This document shows, in pieces, positions 6,971 through 14,135 of a stretch of 27,229 nt of DNA; the first letter of the stretch is position 1; each line of letters begins with the position of its first letter. Source of the stretch: Clostridiales bacterium UBA7273 (GTDB lineage Bacteria; Bacillota; Clostridia; Oscillospirales; Oscillospiraceae); NCBI GenBank assembly GCA_002472405.1, contig DKRV01000020.1:1-27229 (forward strand), in the 5' to 3' direction. Position numbers and translations under genes: made by a program. The notes under the pieces are model-generated. The model saw only the letters and a list, made by a program, of their open reading frames with translations. It was not told where the DNA came from and ran no database searches.

Positions 6971-8461
6971 ATGGCGATTTATTTTAACGAACCCTCGAGA
7001 ACCTTCAGCGAATATCTTCTTATCCCCGGCTACACGAGCGAGGAATGCATTCCCGACAACGTAAGTCTCAGAACGCCACTCGTGAAATTTAGGAAGGGCG
7101 AAGAACCCACGCTGAGTCTCAACGTGCCGTTTGCGTCGGCCATCATGCAGTCGGTTTCAAACGACACTATGGCCATAGCTCTGGCAAAGGAGGGCGGCAT
7201 ATCGTTCATATACGGCTCTCAGTCGATAGAGGACGAGGCGGCAATGGTGGCTCGCGTAAAAAGCTACAAGGCAGGCTTTGTTCCCAGCGCTTCGAACATC
7301 ACCCCCGACGCAACGCTCAAGGATGTGCTCGAGCTTAAAGAGCGCAACGGCTACTCCACCATGGCCGTCACCGAGGACGGCTCTGCCACCGGCAAGCTTC
7401 TCGGCATAGTTTCCAGCCGCGACTACCGCGTTTCGCGCATGGAGCTTTCCACCCCCGTTTCCGAGTTCATGACTCCGCTTGAAAAGCTCGTCACCGCTCC
7501 CGAGGGCACCTCGCTCAAGGAGGCAAACGATATAATCTGGGATCACAAGCTCAATTCCCTGCCCATAGTTGATGCCGCAGGCAGACTGCTTTACTTTGTT
7601 TTCCGCAAGGACTACGCCGAGCACAAGAACAATCCCAACGAGATCCTCGATGATCACAAGCGTTATGTTGTCGGCGCAGGCATAAACAGCCGCGACTACG
7701 CCGAGCGTGTTCCGGCACTGATTGAGGCAGGCGCTGACGTTCTGTGCATCGACTCCTCCGAGGGCTTCTCATGCTGGCAGAAAAAGGCCATCGACTTCGT
7801 CCGCGAAAAATACGGCGACAGCGTAAAGGTCGGCGCAGGCAATGTTGTTGATGCAGACGGTTTTCTCTTCCTTGCAGAGGCCGGCGCAGACTTTGTTAAG
7901 GTCGGTATCGGCGGCGGCTCGATCTGCATAACGCGCGAGACCAAGGGCATCGGCCGCGGTCAGGCAACCGCACTCATCGAGGTTGCGGCAGCGCGCGACG
8001 ATTATTATAAGAGAACCGGCGTTTACATCCCCATCTGCTCGGACGGCGGCCTCGTTCACGACTACCACATGACTCTCGCCCTTGCAATGGGTGCAGACTT
8101 CCTGATGATGGGCCGATACTTTGCTCGTTTCGACGAAAGCCCCACGGCAAAGCTCATTGTTAACGGCAGCTACGTCAAAGAGTACTGGGGCGAAGGCTCG
8201 AACCGCGCGAGAAACTGGCAGCGCTATGACCTCGGCGGTCAGAGCAAGCTCAGCTTCGAGGAAGGCGTTGACTCCTACGTCACCTATGCAGGCCCCCTGC
8301 ACGATAACCTTGAAAAGAGCGTTTACAAGATAAAGTCCACCATGTGCAACTGCGGCGTGACAAATCTTGCAGACCTCAAGCGCGACGCAAAGCTCACGCT
8401 CGTCTCCTCTGTCAGCATAGTCGAGGGCGGCAGCCACGACGTTATTCTTAAAAACAACTGA
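6971..8461 (+). CDS. guaB: IMP dehydrogenase, Tritrichomonas foetus-like type
   Basis: 496 residues; oxidises IMP to XMP with NAD+, the committed step of guanine nucleotide synthesis. The catalytic loop is GIGGGSICITRETKGIGRGQ with nucleophile Cys319, not the common bacterial GPGSICTTR...PQ form. Other active-site parts are DSSEG with Asp261, and Arg418-Tyr419 in the flap, followed by KLSFEEGVDSY. A CBS pair spans about residues 108-230. From memory, the T. foetus enzyme shares the SICITRE.KGIGRGQATA block, NRARNWQRYDLGG-like flap and identical residue numbers (Cys319, Asp261, Arg418, Tyr419, Lys310, Arg322, Glu431). AAAGGAG lies 7 bases before the ATG. It is a single gene ending in a strong terminator. 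Confidence 0.95.
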   Translation: MAIYFNEPSRTFSEYLLIPGYTSEECIPDNVSLRTPLVKFRKGEEPTLSLNVPFASAIMQSVSNDTMAIALAKEGGISFIYGSQSIEDEAAMVARVKSYKAGFVPSASNITPDATLKDVLELKERNGYSTMAVTEDGSATGKLLGIVSSRDYRVSRMELSTPVSEFMTPLEKLVTAPEGTSLKEANDIIWDHKLNSLPIVDAAGRLLYFVFRKDYAEHKNNPNEILDDHKRYVVGAGINSRDYAERVPALIEAGADVLCIDSSEGFSCWQKKAIDFVREKYGDSVKVGAGNVVDADGFLFLAEAGADFVKVGIGGGSICITRETKGIGRGQATALIEVAAARDDYYKRTGVYIPICSDGGLVHDYHMTLALAMGADFLMMGRYFARFDESPTAKLIVNGSYVKEYWGEGSNRARNWQRYDLGGQSKLSFEEGVDSYVTYAGPLHDNLEKSVYKIKSTMCNCGVTNLADLKRDAKLTLVSSVSIVEGGSHDVILKNN

Positions 8462-8469
8462 TATAAATA

Positions 8470-8507
8470 AACCTCTGCAATATCAGCGGATATTGCAGAG
8501 GTTTTTT
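8470..8507 (+). terminator. Strong terminator of guaB
   Basis: AACCTCTGCAATATC and GATATTGCAGAGGTT form a perfect 15-bp stem around AGCG, running into six T. The A residues on the other side could also help end the convergent nitroreductase transcript. Confidence 0.92.
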
Positions 8508-8513
8508 CTTTTC

Positions 8514-9167
8514 TCAAACGGTTTTCTTTTTCGATGCGGCCTCAAAATGGTATCTGACTATGCCCAGATCGAGCTTTGTGTAAAATCCGGTGCCGCAGCT
8601 GGCCTTAACGCTTCCGTCGGGCAGCAGCTCGAATTTGAATTTCTGCTGATTCATCGCCGTCGGCGCAAGAAGCGCAGCGTCCATGCCGGCCTTGAACCAC
8701 TCAGGCATCGGTTCGGGGCAAACGCACAGCTCGGTCATCGGCTTGCTTTTGTGCTCAACGCCCTGCACCGCGCCGTAGCCGAGCGCGATAAGGCACACAA
8801 GCTTTTCGCCGCTTTCGACCTTTGCCGCACTCTTGCCGTGGGTCATTGCGACCCAGCAGGTGTTAAGCCCCAACTCCTGCGCCTTGAGAACGAGCTGCTC
8901 GCCGCAATAGCCGAGAGCTTCGTCAAGGCTCGGGGACTTCTTGCCGACCAGTGCAATGTAGTTTTTAACTCCGCTGAACTTACCGTAATGCGCCATGAAC
9001 GAGTCAAAGCACTTCGGCTCATCGTAAATTATCTGGATATGCACTCCTGCATCCGTATTGAGCTTTTCCGCAAGCTCGTTAAGCACAGTGCGCTTATCCT
9101 GCTCAATAGGCATATCGGCATATTGCCTGACGCTGTGCCGCTGCTGCATGATCTCGAGTTCTGTCAT
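8514..9167 (-). CDS. Nitroreductase-like flavoprotein (TM1586 type)
   Basis: 217 residues. The N-terminus MTELEIMQQRHSVRQY carries the FMN-phosphate-binding RxSxRxY motif of nitroreductases. Two similar half-domains follow (ALGYCGEQLVLKAQELGLNTCWVA, and AALLAPTAMNQQKFKFELL), the arrangement of the TM1586-type putative nitroreductases rather than NfsB. Such enzymes reduce unknown electron acceptors with NAD(P)H using bound FMN; substrate cannot be told. GGAGG lies 8 bases before the ATG. The first bases overlap the stop codon of a degenerate upstream frame (ATGA), which suggests it was once the second gene of an operon. Confidence 0.88.
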   Translation of the reverse strand: MTELEIMQQRHSVRQYADMPIEQDKRTVLNELAEKLNTDAGVHIQIIYDEPKCFDSFMAHYGKFSGVKNYIALVGKKSPSLDEALGYCGEQLVLKAQELGLNTCWVAMTHGKSAAKVESGEKLVCLIALGYGAVQGVEHKSKPMTELCVCPEPMPEWFKAGMDAALLAPTAMNQQKFKFELLPDGSVKASCGTGFYTKLDLGIVRYHFEAASKKKTV

Positions 9168-9319
9168 ATTATTACCTCCAGTTTTTGTTCTGGTACGCTT
9201 ACGTCGTGATTTACGAAAACGCCCTTGCAGGCAGGATCATTCCTGCACTTTATCAGCCAGGCAAGCGACTTTTCCGCAAGAGCGTTATCCACCGTGAAGC
9301 CCGGAAGCCTCCATTCGGT
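9164..9319 (-). pseudogene. C-terminal remnant of an MBL-fold (AHL-lactonase-like) hydrolase
   Basis: An open frame of 51 codons runs into the nitroreductase ATG (ATGA overlap). There is no ATG; the only plausible start, a GTG at 9292, has its GGAGG 15 bases away. The peptide includes EKSLAWLIKCRNDPAC and VFVNHDVSVPEQKLEV. From memory this fits the extreme C-terminus of Clostridial metallo-beta-lactamase-fold proteins annotated as N-acyl homoserine lactonase family, which end SLAW...DPNC...NHDP.VKP...IEL. All metal-binding motifs are missing, so it is read as a 5'-deleted gene. It could instead be a short translated leader. The resemblance is recalled, not computed. Confidence 0.5.
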
Positions 9320-9349
9320 TCATTCGTTTAAACCGAAGCTATTATAACA
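9314..9349 (-). promoter_or_regulatory. Extended -10 promoter with adjacent palindrome
   Basis: Minus strand reads TGTTATAAT (9341-9349), a perfect extended -10 box; the -35 region is weak (TGAACA, 18-base spacing). Directly downstream lies an inverted repeat, TTCGGTT-N10-AACCGAA (9314-9337), placed like a repressor site. It would drive the remnant and the nitroreductase gene. Confidence 0.55.
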
Positions 9350-9390
9350 CATATATTTTACAGTTGTTCATTGGTAAAGAAAATCGAGAA

Positions 9391-9423
9391 GAAAAAATCC
9401 GCACCGAAGCTTTCGATGCGGAT
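9391..9423 (-). terminator. Terminator of the cysK-cysE unit
   Basis: Minus strand: ATCCGCATCGAA and TTCGGTGCGGAT pair over 12 bases (one G-U) around AGC, followed by TTTTTTC. It starts 6 bases after the cysE stop. Confidence 0.88.
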
Positions 9424-9428
9424 AATTT

Positions 9429-10070
9429 TCATTTCTCCATATTCTGAAGCCTTGTGTTCATCTCGCACAGAGCCTTGCGTATTGCGGCCAGCTCCTCGGC
9501 AACGGGGTCGGAGATGTTGACCTGATCGACCTCGGTCGCATAATCGACCTTAACACCCTGGCGGCGAACCACGCGCGCCGGTATGCCGACTGCTGTGCTG
9601 TCGGGCGGAATTTCACTCAGCACGACGGAGTTTGCCGCTATGCGGCTGTTGTCGCCGACCTTGAACGGGCCGAGCACCTTTGCGCCGGTTCCTATAAGGA
9701 CGTTATTTCCGATGGTCGGGTGACGCTTGCCGCTGTCCTTGCCCGTACCGCCGAGGGTAACGCCATGATAAATAAGGCAATCGTCGCCGATCTCGGCGGT
9801 TTCGCCGATGACTATGCCCATGCCGTGGTCGATGACGAGGCGGCGGCCGATCTTCGCGCCGGGGTGGATCTCGATGCCGGTTCTGTGGCGGCTGATCTGC
9901 GAGATCATACGTGCAAGGAACATGAGATTATGCTCATAGCACCAGTGCGCGCTGCGATGATAGAACACGGCCTTCACGCCGGGATACAGCAGCAGGACCT
10001 CAAACGGGCCTTTTGCCGCAGGGTCGCGCGAAAGATATGCATTTACGGTTTCAAGCAATTCATCGAACAT
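9429..10070 (-). CDS. cysE: Serine O-acetyltransferase
   Basis: 213 residues, the short Firmicutes/plant-like form. It makes O-acetylserine from serine and acetyl-CoA, the substrate of CysK. The left-handed beta-helix is visible as hexapeptide repeats from IEIHPGAKIG (residue ~66) to GIPARVV; the active-site DHG (81-83), His102 in YHGVTLGGTG and the KDSGKRHP loop are all present. The C-terminus ends QNMEK without the terminal Ile that docks into CysK in enteric bacteria, so complex formation by that route is doubtful. The gene starts 2 bases after the cysK stop, with AAGGAGA inside the cysK 3' end, so it shares the cysK promoter and attenuator. Confidence 0.95.
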   Translation of the reverse strand: MFDELLETVNAYLSRDPAAKGPFEVLLLYPGVKAVFYHRSAHWCYEHNLMFLARMISQISRHRTGIEIHPGAKIGRRLVIDHGMGIVIGETAEIGDDCLIYHGVTLGGTGKDSGKRHPTIGNNVLIGTGAKVLGPFKVGDNSRIAANSVVLSEIPPDSTAVGIPARVVRRQGVKVDYATEVDQVNISDPVAEELAAIRKALCEMNTRLQNMEK

Positions 10071-10072
10071 AA

Positions 10073-11008
10073 TCAGGCATTCTCCTTAAACATGGGACTG
10101 GACAGATATCTCTCGCCCGTATCGGGCAGGAGTGCAACGATGCACTTTCCTGCATTCTCGGGGCGTTTTGCAAGCTCAAGCGCCGCGTGCAGCGCAGCTC
10201 CAGAGGATATTCCGGCAAGGATGCCCTCGCGCGAGGCAAGCTCTCTGCCGGCGGCATAGGCCTCCTCGTCGGAAACGGTGATGATCTCGTCATAAACGCT
10301 TTGGTCAAGCGCCTTGGGGATAAAGTTTGCGCCGATGCCCTGAAGCCCGTGGGGGCCGGCGTGACCTTCCGACAACAGCGGCGAGGTCTTGGGCTCAACG
10401 GCGACTATCTTAACGCTCTTCTTGCGGCTTTTCAGATACTGCCCCACACCGCTTATCGTGCCGCCAGTACCCACTCCCGCGACGAAGATATCGACCTTGC
10501 CGTCGGTGTCCTCCCAAATTTCCGGGCCGGTCGTTACTCTGTGCGCGGCAGGGTTTGCCGGGTTTTCAAACTGGCCGAGAATGAGCGCGCCGGGTATCTC
10601 GGCTTTGAGCTCTTCCGCCTTTTCGACCGCTCCGGCCATGCCCTTTTTGCCCTCGGTGAGAACAAGCTCGGCGCCATACGCCGTCATAAGCAGTCGGCGC
10701 TCGACGCTCATGCTGTCGGGCATTACGATGATCACACGGTAGCCGCGCGATGCGCCTATCGCCGCAAGGCCTATGCCTGTGTTGCCGCTGGTAGGCTCGA
10801 TTATCGTGCCGCCTGCGGAAAGGAGGCCCTTTGCCTCGGCATCGTCGAGCATTGCCTTTGCGACCCTGTCCTTGGTCGAGCCTGCCGGATTGAACAGCTC
10901 AAGCTTGGCAAGCACCCTCGCGCAAAGTCTGTGCTCATCCTCGATATTTTTCAGCTCCATAAGCGGAGTGCGCCCGGTAAGTTCCGATACTGATTTGTAG
11001 ATCCTCAT
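10073..11008 (-). CDS. cysK: Cysteine synthase A (O-acetylserine sulfhydrylase)
   Basis: 311 residues. This PLP enzyme makes cysteine from O-acetylserine and sulfide. Visible: the PLP lysine in NPAGSTKDRVA (Lys46), substrate loop PTSGNTG (72-78), phosphate-binding GVGTGGT (178-184), and a C-terminal SSGAALHAA / ALLPDTGERYLS. The ATG at 11008 is chosen because AGAGGG sits 8 bases before it; an in-frame ATG at 11023 overlaps that site. Fifth gene-proximal element upstream is a terminator, preceded by a Cys-rich leader peptide gene and a consensus promoter, so expression is predicted to depend on read-through when cysteinyl-tRNA is scarce. Confidence 0.96.
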   Translation of the reverse strand: MRIYKSVSELTGRTPLMELKNIEDEHRLCARVLAKLELFNPAGSTKDRVAKAMLDDAEAKGLLSAGGTIIEPTSGNTGIGLAAIGASRGYRVIIVMPDSMSVERRLLMTAYGAELVLTEGKKGMAGAVEKAEELKAEIPGALILGQFENPANPAAHRVTTGPEIWEDTDGKVDIFVAGVGTGGTISGVGQYLKSRKKSVKIVAVEPKTSPLLSEGHAGPHGLQGIGANFIPKALDQSVYDEIITVSDEEAYAAGRELASREGILAGISSGAALHAALELAKRPENAGKCIVALLPDTGERYLSSPMFKENA

Positions 11009-11028
11009 TTTTATCCCTCTCATGACAT

Positions 11029-11060
11029 AAAAAAATCGACGATGCCTAAAAGCATCGCCG
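11029..11060 (-). terminator. Attenuator terminator before cysK
   Basis: Minus strand: CGGCGATGC (11052-11060) pairs with GCATCGTCG (11037-11045) over 9 bp (one G-U), with a 6-base loop and seven T (11029-11035). It lies between promoter and cysK, with its last T 20 bases before the cysK ATG, so it must be read through for the operon to be expressed. Confidence 0.88.
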
Positions 11061-11085
11061 CTGCAAATATGGTTTTAACACCGTA

Positions 11086-11169
11086 TCAAGGCATGCGACG
11101 ACGCTGACATCGACAAGCGCAGATGCCACAACAACAGGTGTTCATAACTATAACGTTTGCTCTATGCAT
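11086..11169 (-). CDS. Cys-rich leader peptide of the cysK-cysE attenuator
   Basis: 27 codons, ATG at 11169 to TGA at 11086, with AAAGGAG (11178-11184) ideally placed 8 bases upstream. Residues 12-21 read CCCGICACRC: six Cys codons in ten, four UGU-type in the first and later positions and one UGC. The rest (MHRANVIVMNT, QRRRMP) has no protein-like features. Its only likely role is to make the ribosome report on cysteinyl-tRNA supply. It ends 26 bases before the attenuator hairpin begins, and its Gln-Arg-Arg codons form the antiterminator arm. The peptide itself needs no stable function. It is too short for ordinary gene calling. Confidence 0.85.
   Translation of the reverse strand: MHRANVIVMNTCCCGICACRCQRRRMP
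11096..11104 (-). promoter_or_regulatory. Predicted antiterminator arm inside the leader ORF
   Basis: Minus-strand GCGTCGTCG (11096-11104) can pair without a mismatch, allowing two G-U pairs, with the complete 5' arm CGGCGATGC of the terminator. It differs from the terminator's own 3' arm GCATCGTCG at one base. A ribosome waiting at the first Cys triplet (11128-11136) would leave it free; one at the stop codon would cover it. A competing hairpin GGCAT (11123-11127) with ATGCC (11090-11094) is also possible. Confidence 0.7.
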
Positions 11170-11221
11170 GATCGCCGCTCCTTTCAATTCCTATTGCCCA
11201 AATGGGGTTTTTGCTGTATGT

Positions 11222-11250
11222 ATCATACGCCATATTACCCGGTTTGTCAA
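11222..11250 (-). promoter_or_regulatory. Consensus promoter of the cysK-cysE operon
   Basis: Minus strand: perfect TTGACA (11245-11250), 17 bases, TATGAT (11222-11227). Predicted start near 11215 gives a ~207-base leader RNA. A second TTGACA copy at 11269-11274 has no matching -10 box. Confidence 0.85.
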
Positions 11251-11323
11251 CAGTCTTTGCAAAAACTCTGTCAAGCGAAAATGGCTTCGTATAAATTTCT
11301 TAACACAGTCTTTATGCTGCATA

Positions 11324-11332
11324 TGCTATAAT
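11324..11332 (+). promoter_or_regulatory. Extended -10 promoter of the kdpD/kdpE-like pair
   Basis: TGCTATAAT (11324-11332) is a perfect extended -10 element 21 bases before the ATG at 11354. A TTAACA lies 21 bases upstream, too far for a normal -35 box. Confidence 0.6.
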
Positions 11333-11353
11333 TAATAAAAAGGGTGATGCATA

Positions 11354-12433
11354 ATGGAAAAAAAGCTAACTCAAAATAAAGTATTCCGGACGATACGAAA
11401 CTGGCTGATCCTTGCCGCCGCACTGACAGCGGCATGGGTGCTGTGCTCATCGCTGAGCACAGTCGGAACGTCGGACACCTTTGTTCCTATGATATTCATC
11501 CTTGCCGTTCTTATCGTTTCACTCACCACCGACGGATACTTTTACGGAATCGTTACCTCGCTTGCAAGCGTCATCGGCGTTAACTACGCATTCACTTTCC
11601 CGTATATGAAGCTCAATTTCTCCATATACGGCTACCCTGTGACATTTGTCACGATGCTCGCGGTCTCGCTTGTTATATCAACGCTTACGACCCGTGCGCG
11701 CGAGCAGGAAAAGCTCAGGCACGAGGCTGCGCAGGCGAAGCTGCGCGCCGACCTGCTTCGCGCGATATCACACGATCTGCGGACACCGCTGACCTCAATA
11801 ATCGGCTCGATCGACACTGTGCTCAACGAGGGCGATCACCTTTCGTCGGACGAGCGCAACGTTCTGCTCAGCGACGCCAAGCAGGATGCCGAATGGCTTG
11901 TGCGAATGGTTGAAAACCTGCTGTCGATAACTCGAATAAGCGGAACGGAGCAGACTCACATCGAAAAAAGTCCCGAGCTTGTCGAGGAAATTCTCGGCGA
12001 ATGCCTTGCTAATTTTAAAAAGCGTAACCCGGAGATAAACCTCAAGGTTACCATTCCCGATGGGCCGGTGCTCGTCAATGTTGACGCAATGCTGATTGCG
12101 CAGGTCATCATGAACCTTTTGGATAACGCCGCAAAGCATGCATCGGGTATGACGGAGCTTCGACTCGATGTAACGCTCGACGGAAAGTGGGTGCACTTCA
12201 CCGTTTCGGACAACGGCTCGGGCATTGACCCCAAAATACTACCCGTTCTTTTCCGCGGGCAGATCGATCCGGAAAAGGGCAAACCCTACGACAGCAACCG
12301 TTTCCGCGGCATAGGCCTTGCCGCGTGTCAGGCCATCGTATCCGCTCACGGCGGCAGAATAAGCGCGTCAAACCGTCCCGAGGGCGGCGCTGTATTTGAT
12401 TTTTCATTACCTGCTGAGGAGAAAGAAGAATGA
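11354..12433 (+). CDS. KdpD-like sensor histidine kinase lacking the N-terminal KdpD domain
   Basis: 359 residues. Residues ~17-110 hold four membrane helices of the DUF4118 type found in the middle of KdpD; the cytoplasmic N-terminal KdpD/USP region is absent, as in other short Firmicutes forms. The kinase core is complete: H-box RAISHDLRTPLTSIIG with His140, N-box NLLDNAAKHAS with Asn258, G1 DNGSGI (286-291), G2 RGIGLA (318-323). It should autophosphorylate and pass phosphate to the regulator encoded next, whose ATG overlaps its stop (ATGA). KdpD proteins sense K+ or envelope stress, but no kdpFABC pump genes lie nearby, so the signal and targets are open. AAGGGTG precedes the ATG. Confidence 0.9.
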   Translation: MEKKLTQNKVFRTIRNWLILAAALTAAWVLCSSLSTVGTSDTFVPMIFILAVLIVSLTTDGYFYGIVTSLASVIGVNYAFTFPYMKLNFSIYGYPVTFVTMLAVSLVISTLTTRAREQEKLRHEAAQAKLRADLLRAISHDLRTPLTSIIGSIDTVLNEGDHLSSDERNVLLSDAKQDAEWLVRMVENLLSITRISGTEQTHIEKSPELVEEILGECLANFKKRNPEINLKVTIPDGPVLVNVDAMLIAQVIMNLLDNAAKHASGMTELRLDVTLDGKWVHFTVSDNGSGIDPKILPVLFRGQIDPEKGKPYDSNRFRGIGLAACQAIVSAHGGRISASNRPEGGAVFDFSLPAEEKEE

Positions 12434-13137
12434 ACATTCGAGACAAAATTCTCATTGTTGAAGACGAGCGCAGTATAACAAACTTTCTGCGCACAATACT
12501 TACGTCCAACGACTACGACGTTATCATCGCCCGCTCCGGCGCGGAGGCGTACTCCATGATAACCTCGCACTGTCCGGATCTGATCGTTCTCGACCTCGGT
12601 CTTCCCGATATTGATGGGCTTCAGATAATAAAATCCGTGCGCGAATGGACCCTTCTGCCCATCGTCGTTGTCTCGGCGCGCGCGCACGAGCGCGACAAGG
12701 TCGAGGCTCTTGACCTCGGCGCGGACGACTATATAACAAAGCCTTTCGGCGCAGGCGAGCTTTTGGCGCGCATACGCACCGCCATACGCCACACGCGCAC
12801 AGGCCTTGCCAACGAAACTATCGCGACCACCGGAAAGTTCAAGTCCGGCGACCTTGAGATAGATTACGACAAGCACCAGGTGCTCGTTGAAGGCAAAAAC
12901 GTCGGCCTTACGCAGAACGAATACAAGATCGTTGCGCTGCTGGGCAAATGCGCAGGCAAAGTGCTGACCTATGACTACATAATCAAAGAGCTGTGGGGGC
13001 CCGGCACGCGCGGCAACAATCAGTCCCTGCGCGTTCACATGGCAAACATCCGCCGCAAGATCGAAAAAAGTCCGGCAGAGCCTCAGTATATATTCACCGA
13101 GATCGGTGTGGGCTACAGAATGGTCGAGGGCGACTGA
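12430..13137 (+). CDS. KdpE-like OmpR-family response regulator
   Basis: 235 residues. The receiver domain has acidic pocket Glu11-Asp12, phosphoacceptor Asp55 in LIVLDLGLPDIDG, and Lys104 in YITKPF. The C-terminal winged helix begins near residue 140 (FKSGDLEIDYDKHQV) and contains LTQNEYKIVALLGKCAGKVLT and the KdpE-typical ELWGPG...SLRVHMANIRRKIE. It ends with GVGYRM as usual. Overlap with the kinase gene by 4 bases means paired synthesis. Likely targets are promoters in this neighbourhood or K+ uptake genes elsewhere; a TTTACC direct repeat with 11-base period follows the stop codon. Confidence 0.93.
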   Translation: MNIRDKILIVEDERSITNFLRTILTSNDYDVIIARSGAEAYSMITSHCPDLIVLDLGLPDIDGLQIIKSVREWTLLPIVVVSARAHERDKVEALDLGADDYITKPFGAGELLARIRTAIRHTRTGLANETIATTGKFKSGDLEIDYDKHQVLVEGKNVGLTQNEYKIVALLGKCAGKVLTYDYIIKELWGPGTRGNNQSLRVHMANIRRKIEKSPAEPQYIFTEIGVGYRMVEGD

Positions 13138-13140
13138 TAA

Positions 13141-13157
13141 TTTACCCTGAGTTTACC
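13141..13157 (+). promoter_or_regulatory. TTTACC direct repeat, possible OmpR-type site
   Basis: TTTACC occurs at 13141-13146 and 13152-13157, one helical turn apart, immediately after the regulator gene. A TATAAT follows at 13178-13183, ahead of yitT, but lies inside the terminator stem. A regulatory role is inferred from geometry only. Confidence 0.3.
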
Positions 13158-13170
13158 AAAATTCATCCTG

Positions 13171-13205
13171 ACTGCGGTATAATATCTATATACCGCAGTT
13201 TTTTT
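13171..13205 (+). terminator. Terminator of the two-component operon
   Basis: ACTGCGGTATA and TATACCGCAGT form a perfect 11-bp stem with a 7-base loop and seven T. It begins 33 bases after the regulator stop and ends 22 bases before the yitT ATG. Confidence 0.88.
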
Positions 13206-13227
13206 AATCGAAAAGGATGGTGAAAGA

Positions 13228-14103
13228 ATGACGCACTTTTTCAAAGAGCACCTCTTCCCCGTTATCATGATAATCGTCGGCGCTGCGTGCGCCGCGTTCT
13301 CGATCGAATGCTTTCTGATCCCGAACACGATACTCGACGGCGGCGTCACGGGCGTGAGCATGATGATAAATTATCTTACCGGAATAAGGCTGAGTATACT
13401 CGTTATAGTCATAAACATTCCGTTTTTCTTCGTCGGCTGCAAGGCACTGGGCAAGCGTTTTCTGCTGCGCGCGGTTATTGCAATGGCTGCGTTCTCCGGC
13501 TTTCTTGAGGTCTGCAAGCTCATCCCGACCGTGACAAGCTCTGAGCTTCTTGCCGTCGTGTTCGGCGGAGTTCTGCTCGGTGTCGGCGTCGGCACCGTTC
13601 TGCGCCACGGCGGATGCCTAGACGGCACCGAGATCGCCGCGATGCTGCTTTCCAAAAACGTTAGCGCATCGACCGGTCAGATCATATTCATGATAAACAT
13701 TTTCATCTACATAACCGCCGGCATTCTCTTCGGTTGGGACAGGGCTATGCTGTCGCTGCTGACATATTTCATTACCTTTAAGCTGATCGACATCGTTCAG
13801 GAGGGCATGGAGCAGGCCAAGGCAGCAATGATAATCACCGATCATGCAGCCGACATTGCCGATACGATCTATCAGCAGCTCGGGCGCACCTGCACATTTA
13901 TTTCGGCCGAGGGTCTTGTTTCCGGCAGCACAAAAACGGTTTTGTACTGCGTTATCACCCGCGTTGAGGTAAACCAGCTCAAACGCATTATAAGCGAAGC
14001 GGACGTGAGCGCTTTTGTGACGATATCCGAGGTGTCCGAAATAATCGGAAACCATGTCAAAAGCAGCAGTGCCGCTATTGACGAAAAGGCGCTGAACCAG
14101 TAA
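13228..14103 (+). CDS. YitT family membrane protein
   Basis: 291 residues. The first ~190 residues form about five membrane helices with the family blocks NTILDGGVTGVSMMI, VVFGGVLLGVGVGTVLRHGGCLDGTEI and FITFKLIDIVQEG. The last ~90 residues (AAMIITDHAADIADTI to SEVSEIIG) are the cytosolic DUF2179 domain. The biochemical function of this widespread Firmicutes family is not settled; transport has been proposed. GGTGAAAG precedes the ATG. It is followed after 32 bases by a dCMP deaminase gene, without a terminator, so the two probably share a transcript. Confidence 0.9.
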   Translation: MTHFFKEHLFPVIMIIVGAACAAFSIECFLIPNTILDGGVTGVSMMINYLTGIRLSILVIVINIPFFFVGCKALGKRFLLRAVIAMAAFSGFLEVCKLIPTVTSSELLAVVFGGVLLGVGVGTVLRHGGCLDGTEIAAMLLSKNVSASTGQIIFMINIFIYITAGILFGWDRAMLSLLTYFITFKLIDIVQEGMEQAKAAMIITDHAADIADTIYQQLGRTCTFISAEGLVSGSTKTVLYCVITRVEVNQLKRIISEADVSAFVTISEVSEIIGNHVKSSSAAIDEKALNQ

Positions 14104-14135
14104 AATAGAGCATATCTCTTTTGGAGGATGATCTC

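Noticed and set aside
7769..8437. A 222-codon minus-strand frame inside guaB
   Set aside because: It is antisense to the catalytic core of IMP dehydrogenase and has no recognisable domain.
11009..11250. T-box or S-box riboswitch before cysK
   Set aside because: I find no T-box AGGGUGGNACCGCG-like sequence and no SAM riboswitch core. The leader is explained by the Cys-rich ORF and its hairpins.
11269..11274. Second TTGACA upstream of the cysK promoter
   Set aside because: The sequence at 16-18 bases spacing is not a -10 box, so it is probably a chance duplicate.
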